A DNA stretch of 64,000 nt from Marivita geojedonensis (GTDB lineage Bacteria > Pseudomonadota > Alphaproteobacteria > Rhodobacterales > Rhodobacteraceae). Where the stretch lies: the NCBI RefSeq assembly GCF_002115805.1, contig NZ_JFKC01000006.1, positions 62,001 through 126,000 on the forward strand. Direction: 5' to 3'. The notes beneath the pieces are model-generated. The model was not told the DNA's origin, did not search any database, and saw nothing but the letters and a program-made list of their open reading frames with translations. The number at the start of each line of letters is the position of its first letter. Within the stretch, counting starts at the first letter, position 1. Positions 46,796 to 55,120 of the stretch are shown here, piece after piece. The translations under genes were made by a program, and so were the position numbers.

Positions 46796-48751
46796 GTGAA
46801 CATCAAGAAAATCGCTTGGGCGAGTACGGTCCTGACGGGCCTTGCCACCGTCGCGGCAGCCGAGGAGCTGCGCTTTGACGACCTGTTCATCATCGGCGAC
46901 TCGCTGAGTGACGCAGGAACCTATTCGCAGTCGATCATTGCTTCGGGGCAGGGGCAGCTTCCGGTCATCAATTACAAGTTCCTGACGAATGTGCCGGACG
47001 GGTCGTCGCTGACCTACGGCGAATTCCTCGGGCAGCAGCTGGGGCTGAGCCTCGGGCCGAACGTCTATTCTGCGGTGCCGATTGCCGGGCAGGACGAGGT
47101 GGGCCTTGGAGGCACGATCTATGCCGAAGGTGGCTCGCGCGTGACCGATCCGGCAGGGATCGGTTTCAGCCCGGCCACCGGCATCACCACGCGGTCGCTC
47201 ACGGAACAGGTGGACCGGATGCTGGCCGACCGTCCTGAACTGGGCGAAAACGATCTGGTGATCCTCTGGGGCGGAGCGAATGACGTCTTCGCCCAGGCCG
47301 CCGGTGTGGGCGCGGCGGCGATCAGCCCGCAGGATGCGGCGGCGAACATGTCTCAGGCCGCGATCGAGCTGGTCGGGTTGGTCGATCGGGTGCGCGTCGC
47401 TGGCGCCGAGTCGGTGATCGTTGTCACCGTGCCGGATATCGGCGCGACGCCCTTTGGCATATCGTCCGGCCCGCAGGGTGCCGGATTGCAGACCGCGCTG
47501 ACCGATGCGTTCAACCAGACGCTTCTGGCCTCGATTGGAGACCGCGCGGTGATCGTGGACAGTCAGAAACTCCTGGGTACGATTCAGGCGGATCCAGCCA
47601 AATACGGCTTCACCGCGCCAAACGCGGCGGTGGTCCCAGCGTGCCCGGATTCCTCGCTCGGCTGTCTGCAGGGATTGAACGCCAGCGCCGACAGCGAAGC
47701 CCGCGTCTTCGCCGATGGCGTACACCCGACAACCTCGGCGCACGAGCTGTTCGGTCAGGCCGCTTTTGCCGGGCTTCAGGCGGCGACCCAGACGGGCGCG
47801 ATCTCCGTCGCCACCATGACCGCGCTGCGTCAGCATGGCCTGTCCATCGAAAACCGGATGAACCCGACCGTTCTGCGCGTCACCGATGAAAACGGCAACG
47901 CGCGGCGGCGCGAGGTGGGCGAGGTCGATGTCTATGCCAGCCTCGATTTCGGCAGTTACGAAGGCGATGCGCAACAGGTGACACCGGGTCTGGAAGGCCG
48001 GACCAAGGTGCTGAAGCTTGGTGCGGACATTGCTATTGCGCCCAACGCCACCATCGGCGCCGGTCTCAGCCTTGATCAGGGCGATGTGGATTTCGACAAT
48101 GACGTGGGCGGGTTCGACAGCAACCTTATGGTCGGCGTTGTTTTCGGCCAGGTGGCTCTGTCTCAGAAATACTACGTGAACGCGGCCTTCGGGGCGGGGA
48201 CCATCAACGTCGATGACATCACCCGCAGCTTTGCGCTCGGGCCGGCGACGGAACGTTACACGGCCGACACCGAAGGCAGCTACCGCTTCGCCCGCGTTGG
48301 CGGCGGCGCGCTCTATTCGCTGAATGATCAGGTGCGCCTGAACCCCTTCGCCCATTACACATGGGAGAAGGTCTCGATCGACGGGTTCACGGAATCGGAC
48401 GGCGCGGCGAGCCTGTCTTTCGGTGACACCGAATATGAATCGAGCCGCATCACCGCCGGCCTTTCAGCGATCTTTGCTCCGTCCAACATGGATGGCTGGA
48501 TCTTCAATATGCGCGGCTCGGTCGAGCATGATTTCAACGACGATCCGCTTGAAGTGTCGCTTGGTCCGGATTCCGACACGCTTGGTACGGTCTCCGCGCC
48601 GCGGCCGGACCAGACCTGGGGCTACATCTCGGGGTCGGTGGTCAAGGAATTCGGCTCGGGCGCGTTCCTGAGTGTCACCGGGACAAGCTCGATCGGTCTG
48701 GACGGGTCGCGCGGCTACACCGGGGCCGTCACGTACAAGATGACCTTCTGA
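46796..48751 (+). CDS. GDSL-type esterase autotransporter
   Basis: A 651-residue outer-membrane autotransporter. GTG 46796 is preferred because GGGAGG lies 7 nt upstream; the signal peptide IKKIAWASTVLTGLATVAAA follows. The passenger is a GDSL hydrolase with Ser36 in IIGDSLSDAG, a block-III motif WGGANDVF (Asn162) and the Asp307-His310 pair in FADGVHP. The last 270 residues alternate in a beta-barrel pattern and end in phenylalanine (TYKMTF), the normal barrel terminus. Relatives such as EstA act on lipids at the cell surface. Homology to the family is clear; substrate is unknown. Confidence 0.92.
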   Translation: MNIKKIAWASTVLTGLATVAAAEELRFDDLFIIGDSLSDAGTYSQSIIASGQGQLPVINYKFLTNVPDGSSLTYGEFLGQQLGLSLGPNVYSAVPIAGQDEVGLGGTIYAEGGSRVTDPAGIGFSPATGITTRSLTEQVDRMLADRPELGENDLVILWGGANDVFAQAAGVGAAAISPQDAAANMSQAAIELVGLVDRVRVAGAESVIVVTVPDIGATPFGISSGPQGAGLQTALTDAFNQTLLASIGDRAVIVDSQKLLGTIQADPAKYGFTAPNAAVVPACPDSSLGCLQGLNASADSEARVFADGVHPTTSAHELFGQAAFAGLQAATQTGAISVATMTALRQHGLSIENRMNPTVLRVTDENGNARRREVGEVDVYASLDFGSYEGDAQQVTPGLEGRTKVLKLGADIAIAPNATIGAGLSLDQGDVDFDNDVGGFDSNLMVGVVFGQVALSQKYYVNAAFGAGTINVDDITRSFALGPATERYTADTEGSYRFARVGGGALYSLNDQVRLNPFAHYTWEKVSIDGFTESDGAASLSFGDTEYESSRITAGLSAIFAPSNMDGWIFNMRGSVEHDFNDDPLEVSLGPDSDTLGTVSAPRPDQTWGYISGSVVKEFGSGAFLSVTGTSSIGLDGSRGYTGAVTYKMTF

Positions 48752-48789
48752 TCAGATCCGCATCTGGCCGCGGGCCGTTGCGCAAAAAG

Positions 48790-48817
48790 AAAGGCCGCCT
48801 GCAAGGGCGGCCTTTTT
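48790..48817 (+). terminator. Intrinsic terminator of the autotransporter gene
   Basis: AAGGCCGCC pairs with GGCGGCCTT around a 6-nt loop, followed by TTTTTGTTTG. It lies 39 nt after the stop codon and 19 nt before the stop of the convergent DUF882 gene. Confidence 0.92.
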
Positions 48818-48835
48818 GTTTGTACAATGAACCGG

Positions 48836-49405
48836 TTACCGGCCCCAGCTGCGGACCGGGCCGCAATCCATGTGAACGAAGTTCGACCCGGAGTAGCGGC
48901 CAACGCCGCCCGCCTTGCAGGCAGCGGCGGCGCGCGCCATCTGGTTTACGGACCGGGAGCTGAGCCGGAGGTCGGCCGCCTGACCCTTGAGGTGCAGGGA
49001 ATTCTTTGCAACGCCAGAACTGCGCGAGCGCAGCATGGCATTGGTTTTCGGGCTGCGATAGCCGCTCAGAAGCATGTAGGGTTCGGAAACATCCATCATG
49101 TTATGCGCTGCTGCCATGATATCGATGGTGCGCAGGTCGATGGATTTCACGTCATTGGTGCGCCAGTCGCGCATGAAGTGGTGAATCTCTTTCACGGCGT
49201 CTTTGATGTAATCGCCTTCGATCCAGTAGATCATGTCGATCCGTTCACCGGTCCGGCCCGAGTACATCCTGATCCGCCGGATATCGCCACCTCCACGCAG
49301 GAACCCTGCCGCATTGGAGTAGGTGGGCGCTGCCGCGACCGCAGTTGCTGCAAACGCAACCAACAGTCCGCGACGCGTGAAGCCGCCAGATACCATGTCA
49401 GTCAT
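48836..49405 (-). CDS. DUF882/YcbK-like exported M15-type protein
   Basis: A 189-residue protein with a twin-arginine signal (FTRRGLLVAFAATAV) and a peptidase M15-like domain: LSGYRSPKTNAMLRSRSSG, NSLHLKGQAADLRL with the His and Asp zinc-ligand pattern, and NFVHMDCGPVRSWG at the end with the final histidine. Family members are thought to act on peptidoglycan peptides. ATG 49405 lacks a strong ribosome site. It is divergent from the L,D-transpeptidase gene, a pairing that suggests a shared wall-remodelling task. Confidence 0.87.
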   Translation of the reverse strand: MTDMVSGGFTRRGLLVAFAATAVAAAPTYSNAAGFLRGGGDIRRIRMYSGRTGERIDMIYWIEGDYIKDAVKEIHHFMRDWRTNDVKSIDLRTIDIMAAAHNMMDVSEPYMLLSGYRSPKTNAMLRSRSSGVAKNSLHLKGQAADLRLSSRSVNQMARAAAACKAGGVGRYSGSNFVHMDCGPVRSWGR

Positions 49406-49749
49406 TGTGAAGTGCCTGTCCCGTTTTTCACTTTGCCTTGAGTCCACGCTGTTACGTGGTCTGCCGAATGCCTGATGTCGGGGACTATGACACAAGACGA
49501 ATCTCAAAAAAACCTAAAGTTCCGAAAAAACTTTCAGTTCAAGTATTTTCGGCAGATTCCTGCTTAATCTGAAAAATTGTGTTAAACTTACGCTACACCT
49601 CCAAGTTGCGGTGCAGCGAAGCCGCATCGGATTTGGAAAATTCAAATTAAACCTTTTTGTGAATGGACACCCAATTTGGCGTTCTTGACGATGTGAACAA
49701 AATGCGCCTCCCACGCGTTGATCCTGTGGTGTTTCAAGGAGACTGTTTG
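49406..49749. other. AT-rich divergent promoter region of DUF882 and L,D-transpeptidase genes
   Basis: 344 nt without a gene. The middle (about 49500-49660) is visibly AT-rich for this genome, with several A and T runs and TTGTGTTAAACT-like promoter material. Both flanking genes face outward, so it should hold both promoters. An in-frame upward extension of the transpeptidase frame to 49663 is open but lacks a ribosome site. Confidence 0.55.
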
Positions 49750-51360
49750 ATGACCCGACCGACGCTTCTTCGCAGCGTTGCCCTGCTTGCGATTGCAGCG
49801 GCCAGTTTCGTGGCTTCAAAGCCCGCGACCGCCGTGCAGGTGACTGCGTTTCAGCAGGCCGTGGCCGAGAACGTGTCGGGGGATGATCAGGTCGCCGCAT
49901 TCTACCGGGCGCGTGGGTTCGAACCGATCTGGACGGGTGGGACAGAGGCCGATCTCGAACGGCGCACGGCGCTTCTCGAAGCTCTTGGCATGGCACGTCA
50001 TCACGGGCTTCCAACCGCGAAATACAACTCGGACGCGCTGCTGTCGCAGATGGCATCGGTCCGCAGCGGTTTTGAACGGGGCGCACTCGAAGTTGCGCTG
50101 ACCGAGCTTTATCTCGACTTTGCACGGGACCTTCAGACCGGTGTGATCGAAAAACCGCGCAGCGTCGTCAGCTCGATCGTGCGGGAAATCCCGCGTCGTG
50201 ACGCGTCGTACTACCTCGACGGGCTGCTGTCTGACTCACCACGGGCCTTTCTCGCCACGCTGGCCCCGCAGTCGCACGAATACGCCCGCCTCATGAAAGC
50301 GAAGATGCGGCTTGAGCACACCATCGCTCATGGCGGGTGGGGTGCGCCCGTGCCGTCGGGCAAGTTCGAACCCGGCGATACCGGGGCAGGGGTCGTTGCC
50401 CTGCGCAACCGACTGATCGCGATGGGCTATCTCGACCGCACCGTGACCGCCCGGTACGACAGCGCGATGATCGACGCCGTCCGCCAGTTTCAGGAGGACC
50501 ACGGTCTTACGGTCGATGGTGTGACTGGGGGCGAAACACTCACACAGATCAACGCGACACCGCAGGACCGGCTGAAATCGGTGATGGTCGCGATGGAGCG
50601 GGAGCGCTGGCTGAACCTGCCTGACGGGCTGGGCGAGCGGCATATCCTCGTCAACCTGACCGATTTCAACGCGCGCATCTTCGATCACGGAAAGCTGACT
50701 TTTGAGACGCGCTCGGTCGTGGGGCATCAGGACAGCGACCGCCAGACGCCAGAGTTTTCCGACGAGATGGACCATATGGTGATCAATCCGAGCTGGTACG
50801 TGCCGCGCTCGATCATCGTGAAGGAATACCTGCCAAAGCTGCGCAGCAATCCCGGAGCGGTCTCGCATCTCCAGATCACCGACAGTCGGGGCCGTGTCGT
50901 CAGCCGCAATCAGAGCTTCGCACGGTATTCGGGAAACAGCTTCCCATTCGCCATGCGCCAGCCGCCGGGTCCGCGCAATGCGCTGGGCACCGTGAAGTTC
51001 ATGTTCCCCAACAAATACAACATCTATCTGCATGATACACCTGCGAAATCCCTGTTTTCGCGCGAGGTCCGCACCTACAGCCACGGCTGTGTACGCCTGA
51101 ACGATCCGCATGACTTTGCCTATGCGCTTCTGGCGCGGCAGACCGATGATCCGGTCGGGTTCTTCCAGTCGCGCCTGCGGTCGGGCAGCGAGACGCGGGT
51201 CAATCTCGACGAACCGGTTCCGGTTCACCTGATTTACCGTACCGCCTTTACCCACGCCAAAGGGCATACCCAGTTCCGCCGCGACGTCTATGGGCGCGAT
51301 GCGGCCCTTTGGAATGCGCTTAGCGCGGCAGGGGTGGAGATCGGCGGAATTCGCAGCTAA
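49750..51360 (+). CDS. L,D-transpeptidase, YcbB/LdtD type
   Basis: A 536-residue exported enzyme making 3-3 cross-links in peptidoglycan or attaching outer-membrane proteins. Signal peptide RSVALLAIAAASFVASKPATA; an N-terminal helical domain; a peptidoglycan-binding domain (GDTGAGVVALRNRLIAMGYL, about 215-275); then the YkuD catalytic domain with YSHGCVRLND, His445 and Cys447. ATG 49750 follows AAGGAGA. lpxD starts 30 nt after its stop, so envelope genes are grouped here. Confidence 0.93.
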   Translation: MTRPTLLRSVALLAIAAASFVASKPATAVQVTAFQQAVAENVSGDDQVAAFYRARGFEPIWTGGTEADLERRTALLEALGMARHHGLPTAKYNSDALLSQMASVRSGFERGALEVALTELYLDFARDLQTGVIEKPRSVVSSIVREIPRRDASYYLDGLLSDSPRAFLATLAPQSHEYARLMKAKMRLEHTIAHGGWGAPVPSGKFEPGDTGAGVVALRNRLIAMGYLDRTVTARYDSAMIDAVRQFQEDHGLTVDGVTGGETLTQINATPQDRLKSVMVAMERERWLNLPDGLGERHILVNLTDFNARIFDHGKLTFETRSVVGHQDSDRQTPEFSDEMDHMVINPSWYVPRSIIVKEYLPKLRSNPGAVSHLQITDSRGRVVSRNQSFARYSGNSFPFAMRQPPGPRNALGTVKFMFPNKYNIYLHDTPAKSLFSREVRTYSHGCVRLNDPHDFAYALLARQTDDPVGFFQSRLRSGSETRVNLDEPVPVHLIYRTAFTHAKGHTQFRRDVYGRDAALWNALSAAGVEIGGIRS

Positions 51361-51390
51361 ACCTCTGGCCAATCAGGCCGGAGGCTTCCC

Positions 51391-52482
51391 ATGTCCTTTA
51401 CCATTGCGCAGATCGCGGATGCCCTTGGCGTGCGCGCCGAAGGCGAGACCGCGTTGACAGTATCAGCGGTGGCAGAACCCGCAGATGCCGGGCCGGACGA
51501 TCTTGCATTGGCCATGAAGCCCGAATTCGCAGAGCAGCTGCCCGAGGGGCAGGCGCGCGCGGCGATGCTCTGGGACGGGGCGGACTGGAAGGCGCTGGGC
51601 CTGCGCGCAGCCCTGCTGGCGCCACGCCCCCGCTACGCAATGTCCGGTCTGTCCGCGATGATGGACCCCGGCGCAGGTTATGCGCCCGAACGCCACCCCA
51701 GCGCAGCGATCGACCCCACCGCCAACCTGGCCGACGATGTCTCTGTCGGTCCCTTCGCGGTGATCGGGCCGGGCGTGACCATCGGCGCGGGATCGGTGAT
51801 CGGCGCGCAGGTCTTCATCGGGCAGAACACGACAATCGGGCAGGGCGCTCTGCTGCATCCCGGCGTGAAGATCGGCCATTCCGTCACCATTGGTGATCGA
51901 TTTATCGCCCATTTCGGGGCCAGCATCGGTGCGGACGGGTTCTCATTCGTCACACCGGAACCTTCGGCCGCCGAGAAGGTCCGTGAAACGCTGGGGGATC
52001 AGGGCGGGGCCACAGCGCAAAGCTATGCCCGCATCCATTCTCTGGGCAGCGTCACTGTCGGCGACGATGTCGAGCTTGGGGCCAACAGCTGTATCGACCG
52101 TGGCACTGTTCGCGACACGCGGATCGGCAATGGCTGCAAGTTCGACAACCTCGCACAGGTGGGCCACAACGTGGTGATCGGCAATGACTGCCTGATCTGC
52201 GCGCAGGTCGGTATCGCCGGCTCGTGCCGCATCGGCAACAACGTGGTGCTGGGCGGTCAGACCGGGGTCAGCGACAACCTGTTCATCGGCGACAACGCCA
52301 TCACCGGCGGCGCAACCAAGGTGCTTTCCAACGTTCCCGCCGGTCGGGTGATGCTGGGCTATCCGGCGATGAAGATGGACACGCAACTTGACCTTTACCG
52401 CCAGCTCCGCCGCCTGCCGCGCCTGATGGCGGATGTGGCAAACCTCAAAAAATCGGTTTCAAAGCCCGACCCGAGCGACTAA
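51391..52482 (+). CDS. lpxD: UDP-3-O-acylglucosamine N-acyltransferase
   Basis: Adds the N-linked hydroxyacyl chain in lipid A synthesis. A 363-residue left-handed beta-helix protein: N-terminal uridine-binding domain, then hexapeptide repeats (from about residue 105: [20 protein letters not shown] and onward) and the family segment [18 protein letters not shown] with the catalytic histidine. ATG 51391 follows GGAGGC. It is usually found in bamA-lpxD-fabZ-lpxA clusters, but here it stands beside an acyl carrier protein and a ketosynthase gene. lpxA and fabZ are not in the window. Confidence 0.95.
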   Translation: MSFTIAQIADALGVRAEGETALTVSAVAEPADAGPDDLALAMKPEFAEQLPEGQARAAMLWDGADWKALGLRAALLAPRPRYAMSGLSAMMDPGAGYAPERHPSAAIDPTANLADDVSVGPFAVIGPGVTIGAGSVIGAQVFIGQNTTIGQGALLHPGVKIGHSVTIGDRFIAHFGASIGADGFSFVTPEPSAAEKVRETLGDQGGATAQSYARIHSLGSVTVGDDVELGANSCIDRGTVRDTRIGNGCKFDNLAQVGHNVVIGNDCLICAQVGIAGSCRIGNNVVLGGQTGVSDNLFIGDNAITGGATKVLSNVPAGRVMLGYPAMKMDTQLDLYRQLRRLPRLMADVANLKKSVSKPDPSD

Positions 52483-52518
52483 ATCACCCGCAGACGTAAC
52501 GACCTCTGGGGTGCGCAT

Positions 52519-52779
52519 ATGACCGTGGAAGACCGGGTGATCCGGATCATTGCGGAACAGGCGATGATTGAACCGTCGGACGTGGCGCTGACCGATACGA
52601 TGCAGGATCTGGGGATCGACAGCATGGGCCTCGTGGAATGCATCTTCGCGCTTGAGGAAGAATTCGAGATTGAGGTTCCGTTCAACGCCAACGAGCCGGA
52701 AAAGAGCGATTTCGACATCTCGTCGGTGCAGACCGTTGTCGCCGGGGTCGAGGGGCTGATCGCCCGGCAAAAGGCGTAA
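52519..52779 (+). CDS. Acyl carrier protein, specialised copy
   Basis: An 86-residue ACP with phosphopantetheine serine 35 in GIDSMGLVE, and the usual acidic helix II (ECIFALEEEFEIEVP). It is not the housekeeping AcpP: the DSM motif and the C-terminal part DISSVQTVVAGVEGLIA differ from the DSLD-type ACPs next to fabF. It lies 36 nt after lpxD and 6 nt before the ketosynthase gene, so it may serve a dedicated lipid A or secondary lipid acyl chain. That link is inferred from position. Confidence 0.88.
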   Translation: MTVEDRVIRIIAEQAMIEPSDVALTDTMQDLGIDSMGLVECIFALEEEFEIEVPFNANEPEKSDFDISSVQTVVAGVEGLIARQKA

Positions 52780-52785
52780 GCAGCC

Positions 52786-53994
52786 ATGAAGCGCGTGGTC
52801 ATCACCGGGGCGGGCACCGTCAACGCGCTGGGGCTGACCGTACCCGACACGCTGGAGGCGATGCGCGAAGGGCGCTGCGGAATTGGCCAACTGGCGTTTC
52901 AGGACGTGGAGCGCCTGTCGATCCAGATCGGCGCGCAGGTCCACGAGTTCGACGAGACCGCCCATTTCAACCGTCAGCAATTGTCGCTCTACGACCGCTT
53001 CACCCAGTTCACCCTCATCGCCGCCCGCGAGGCACTGGCACAGGCGGGGCTGGAATTCTCGGGTGAACTGGCCGCCAAGTCCGGTGTGGTCCTCGGCAAT
53101 TCCGGCGGCGGCATGACCACGCTCGATGAGAATTACCGAAGCGTTTACGAAGAGGGAAAGAACCGGGTCCATCCGTTTGTCGTGCCCAAGCTGATGAACA
53201 ACGCCGCTGCCTCCCATGTGTCGATGGAGTTCAACCTCAAAGGCCCGTCCTTCACCGTCTCTACCGCTTGCGCCTCGTCCAACCACGCCATGAGCCAGGC
53301 GTTCCAGATGGTGCATGGCGGTCTCGCCCCGGTGATGATCACCGGCGGGTCGGAATCGATGCTGTGCTTCGGCGGCGTGAAGGCGTGGGAAGGGCTGCGC
53401 GTCATGTCCAAAGACGCCTGCCGTCCCTTCAGCGCCAACCGCAACGGCATGGTGCAGGGCGAAGGGGCAGGCGTCTTCGTGTTCGAAGACTACGACCACG
53501 CCCGCAAACGCGGAGCCGAGATTCTGGCTGAGGTCGTGGGCTTTGCAATGACCTCGGATGCCTCCGACATCGTGATGCCATCCAAGAACGGCGCCGCGCG
53601 CGCCATCGCCGGGGCGCTGCATGATGCCAAGCTCAACCCGCAGGATGTGGGCTACATCAACGCCCACGGCACCGGCACTGCGGCGAACGACAAGACCGAA
53701 TGTGCGGCGGTGGCGGATGTGTTCGGGGCACATGCCGACCGGCTGATGATTTCGTCCACCAAGTCGATGCACGGCCATTGCATCGGTGGCACCGGCGCGA
53801 TCGAGCTTCTGGCCTGCATTATGGCCCTGCGCGACGGGGTGATCGCGCCCACCATCGGCTACGAGGAACCGGACCCCGAATGTGCGCTGGATGTCGTGCC
53901 GAACGAGGCCCGCGAGGCGAAGGTCGATGTCGCGCTATCCAATGCCTTTGCCTTCGGTGGGCTGAATTCCGTGCTTGCCCTGCGAGGGGTGTAG
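52786..53994 (+). CDS. Beta-ketoacyl-ACP synthase (KAS II-like)
   Basis: A 402-residue thiolase-fold condensing enzyme with nucleophile Cys162 in VSTACASSNHA, His in NAHGTGT and His in STKSMHGH. The last motif reads KSMHGHCIGGTG rather than the KSMTGHLLGAAG of FabF, and GFGGTN is FAFGGLN, so it belongs to a side branch. With the ACP 6 nt upstream it forms a two-gene unit after lpxD. Possible jobs are making a long or modified acyl chain for lipid A, or another lipid. Confidence 0.88.
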   Translation: MKRVVITGAGTVNALGLTVPDTLEAMREGRCGIGQLAFQDVERLSIQIGAQVHEFDETAHFNRQQLSLYDRFTQFTLIAAREALAQAGLEFSGELAAKSGVVLGNSGGGMTTLDENYRSVYEEGKNRVHPFVVPKLMNNAAASHVSMEFNLKGPSFTVSTACASSNHAMSQAFQMVHGGLAPVMITGGSESMLCFGGVKAWEGLRVMSKDACRPFSANRNGMVQGEGAGVFVFEDYDHARKRGAEILAEVVGFAMTSDASDIVMPSKNGAARAIAGALHDAKLNPQDVGYINAHGTGTAANDKTECAAVADVFGAHADRLMISSTKSMHGHCIGGTGAIELLACIMALRDGVIAPTIGYEEPDPECALDVVPNEAREAKVDVALSNAFAFGGLNSVLALRGV

Positions 53995-54008
53995 GGCGGC
54001 AGGCGCGA

Positions 54009-54629
54009 TCACGCCTTCCGCGCTTTTGACAACTCTTGGTCCTTTTGGTGGAAGCTGGCACTTTCATTGCCGCTGGGATACGGCACCTCGGGAATGTCCA
54101 CGTCGAGAAATCGGCAAAGTGGTTCCCAACCCGATCCAAGCTGATAGGTCAGCAAACGCTCCGGTCCAAACGCGCTTTGCACGTCAGCAACATTCCGATT
54201 GTAAACTGCGATCACGTGGTCCTTGTCGGAGACATCTCCTTCAAAAACAGTGTTCCGGAGCCGAGGCGCCATGCCTTCGGTTTTTTCCGGATCGCGAAGA
54301 AAGGTAAGAATGGTCTTTTCCATACTGGCGTACCAGCTTTCCGCATCGCGATAGGTCAACAGGATCTTTGTGTCGGGAAAATGGGCTGCCAATTCGCGCC
54401 AGTAGCGGGCCGCCGGCCAATCCACAGTGGCCCTGAATCCGTCGAACACCGCGTCCCAATCCGGCGTGACGGTCCCGTCATAGATGCCTTGCCACATCTC
54501 GAACCGGTCTTTGTTCGGGATGACCTCGTACATGTGGTAGCACGGGCCGTAGCCCAAGATTTCAAGTGCGCGTTTCATCGACTCCGTGCCGGTCCGCCCA
54601 AAACCTGCGCCGATTATGTCCAAAGCCAT
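54009..54629 (-). CDS. Sulfotransferase-fold family protein
   Basis: A 206-residue protein starting LDIIGAGFGRTGTESMKRAL, whose glycine-rich loop matches the PAPS phosphate-binding (5'-PSB) loop of the sulfotransferase_4 group, with ILLTYRDAESWYASM as the 3'-PSB block. Such proteins are common in marine Rhodobacteraceae and mostly uncharacterised. It converges with the ketosynthase gene after 14 nt. Base composition looks lower in GC than that of its neighbours. No acceptor can be suggested. Confidence 0.8.
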   Translation of the reverse strand: MALDIIGAGFGRTGTESMKRALEILGYGPCYHMYEVIPNKDRFEMWQGIYDGTVTPDWDAVFDGFRATVDWPAARYWRELAAHFPDTKILLTYRDAESWYASMEKTILTFLRDPEKTEGMAPRLRNTVFEGDVSDKDHVIAVYNRNVADVQSAFGPERLLTYQLGSGWEPLCRFLDVDIPEVPYPSGNESASFHQKDQELSKARKA

Positions 54630-55120
54630 GTTTGCACCGCTCCAAATGATTATGTGCTTAGGTCAAACCCTGCATGACTCTCTTTGGGCTGTCACGGTTC
54701 TTGATAGCGCTGCTGTGTGTTATTCGGCGTAAGCCGTGTCCAACGTACGCAGGCTTTCCAAATCCTTAACGCCTGACACCGCATACCCTCGCCCACGATG
54801 CGCATCGAGCGGGAAGGATCACTCCCATGCCGCGACACCATGAACTGACACTCTCTTGATCCCCAAACGGGGCGACCATGAGAAACCGGTTTCACGAAGG
54901 CCCCAGCGGGGCACAGGTCGCGGGGGGAGACCCCGACAGATGAGAGAACCGTCAGGCCCAAAGGGCGGCGCCGCTTCTTCTCCGCATACCGTCATCCTCG
55001 GGCGAAGCCCCGAGGGCCTCAATCCTCAAACATCCTCGGGTCACGCCCGAGGATGACACTGGCGCGCGCCTGCCATCGCGCCCCATTGCACTTTCGTGAA
55101 ACCCGTGGCCATCTGCGGCC
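54630..55120. other. Gene-free region with a composite palindromic repeat
   Basis: 491 nt between the divergent sulfotransferase and glnE genes. The first 150 nt are AT-richer and may hold both promoters. The remainder contains the repeat at 54991-55057. Open frames here overlap repeats and lack ribosome sites, so I call no gene. Confidence 0.5.
54991..55057. repeat. Composite GTCATCCTCGGG-type palindromic repeat
   Basis: GTCATCCTCGGGC at 54991 is inverted as GCCCGAGGATGAC at 55045, and each half contains its own CCTCGGG / CCCGAGG hairpin (54996-55015 and 55032-55054). Palindromic repeats built on GTCATCCTCGGG are widespread in intergenic regions of Alphaproteobacteria. This one looks like two imperfect units flanking a degraded middle. 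Confidence 0.75.
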
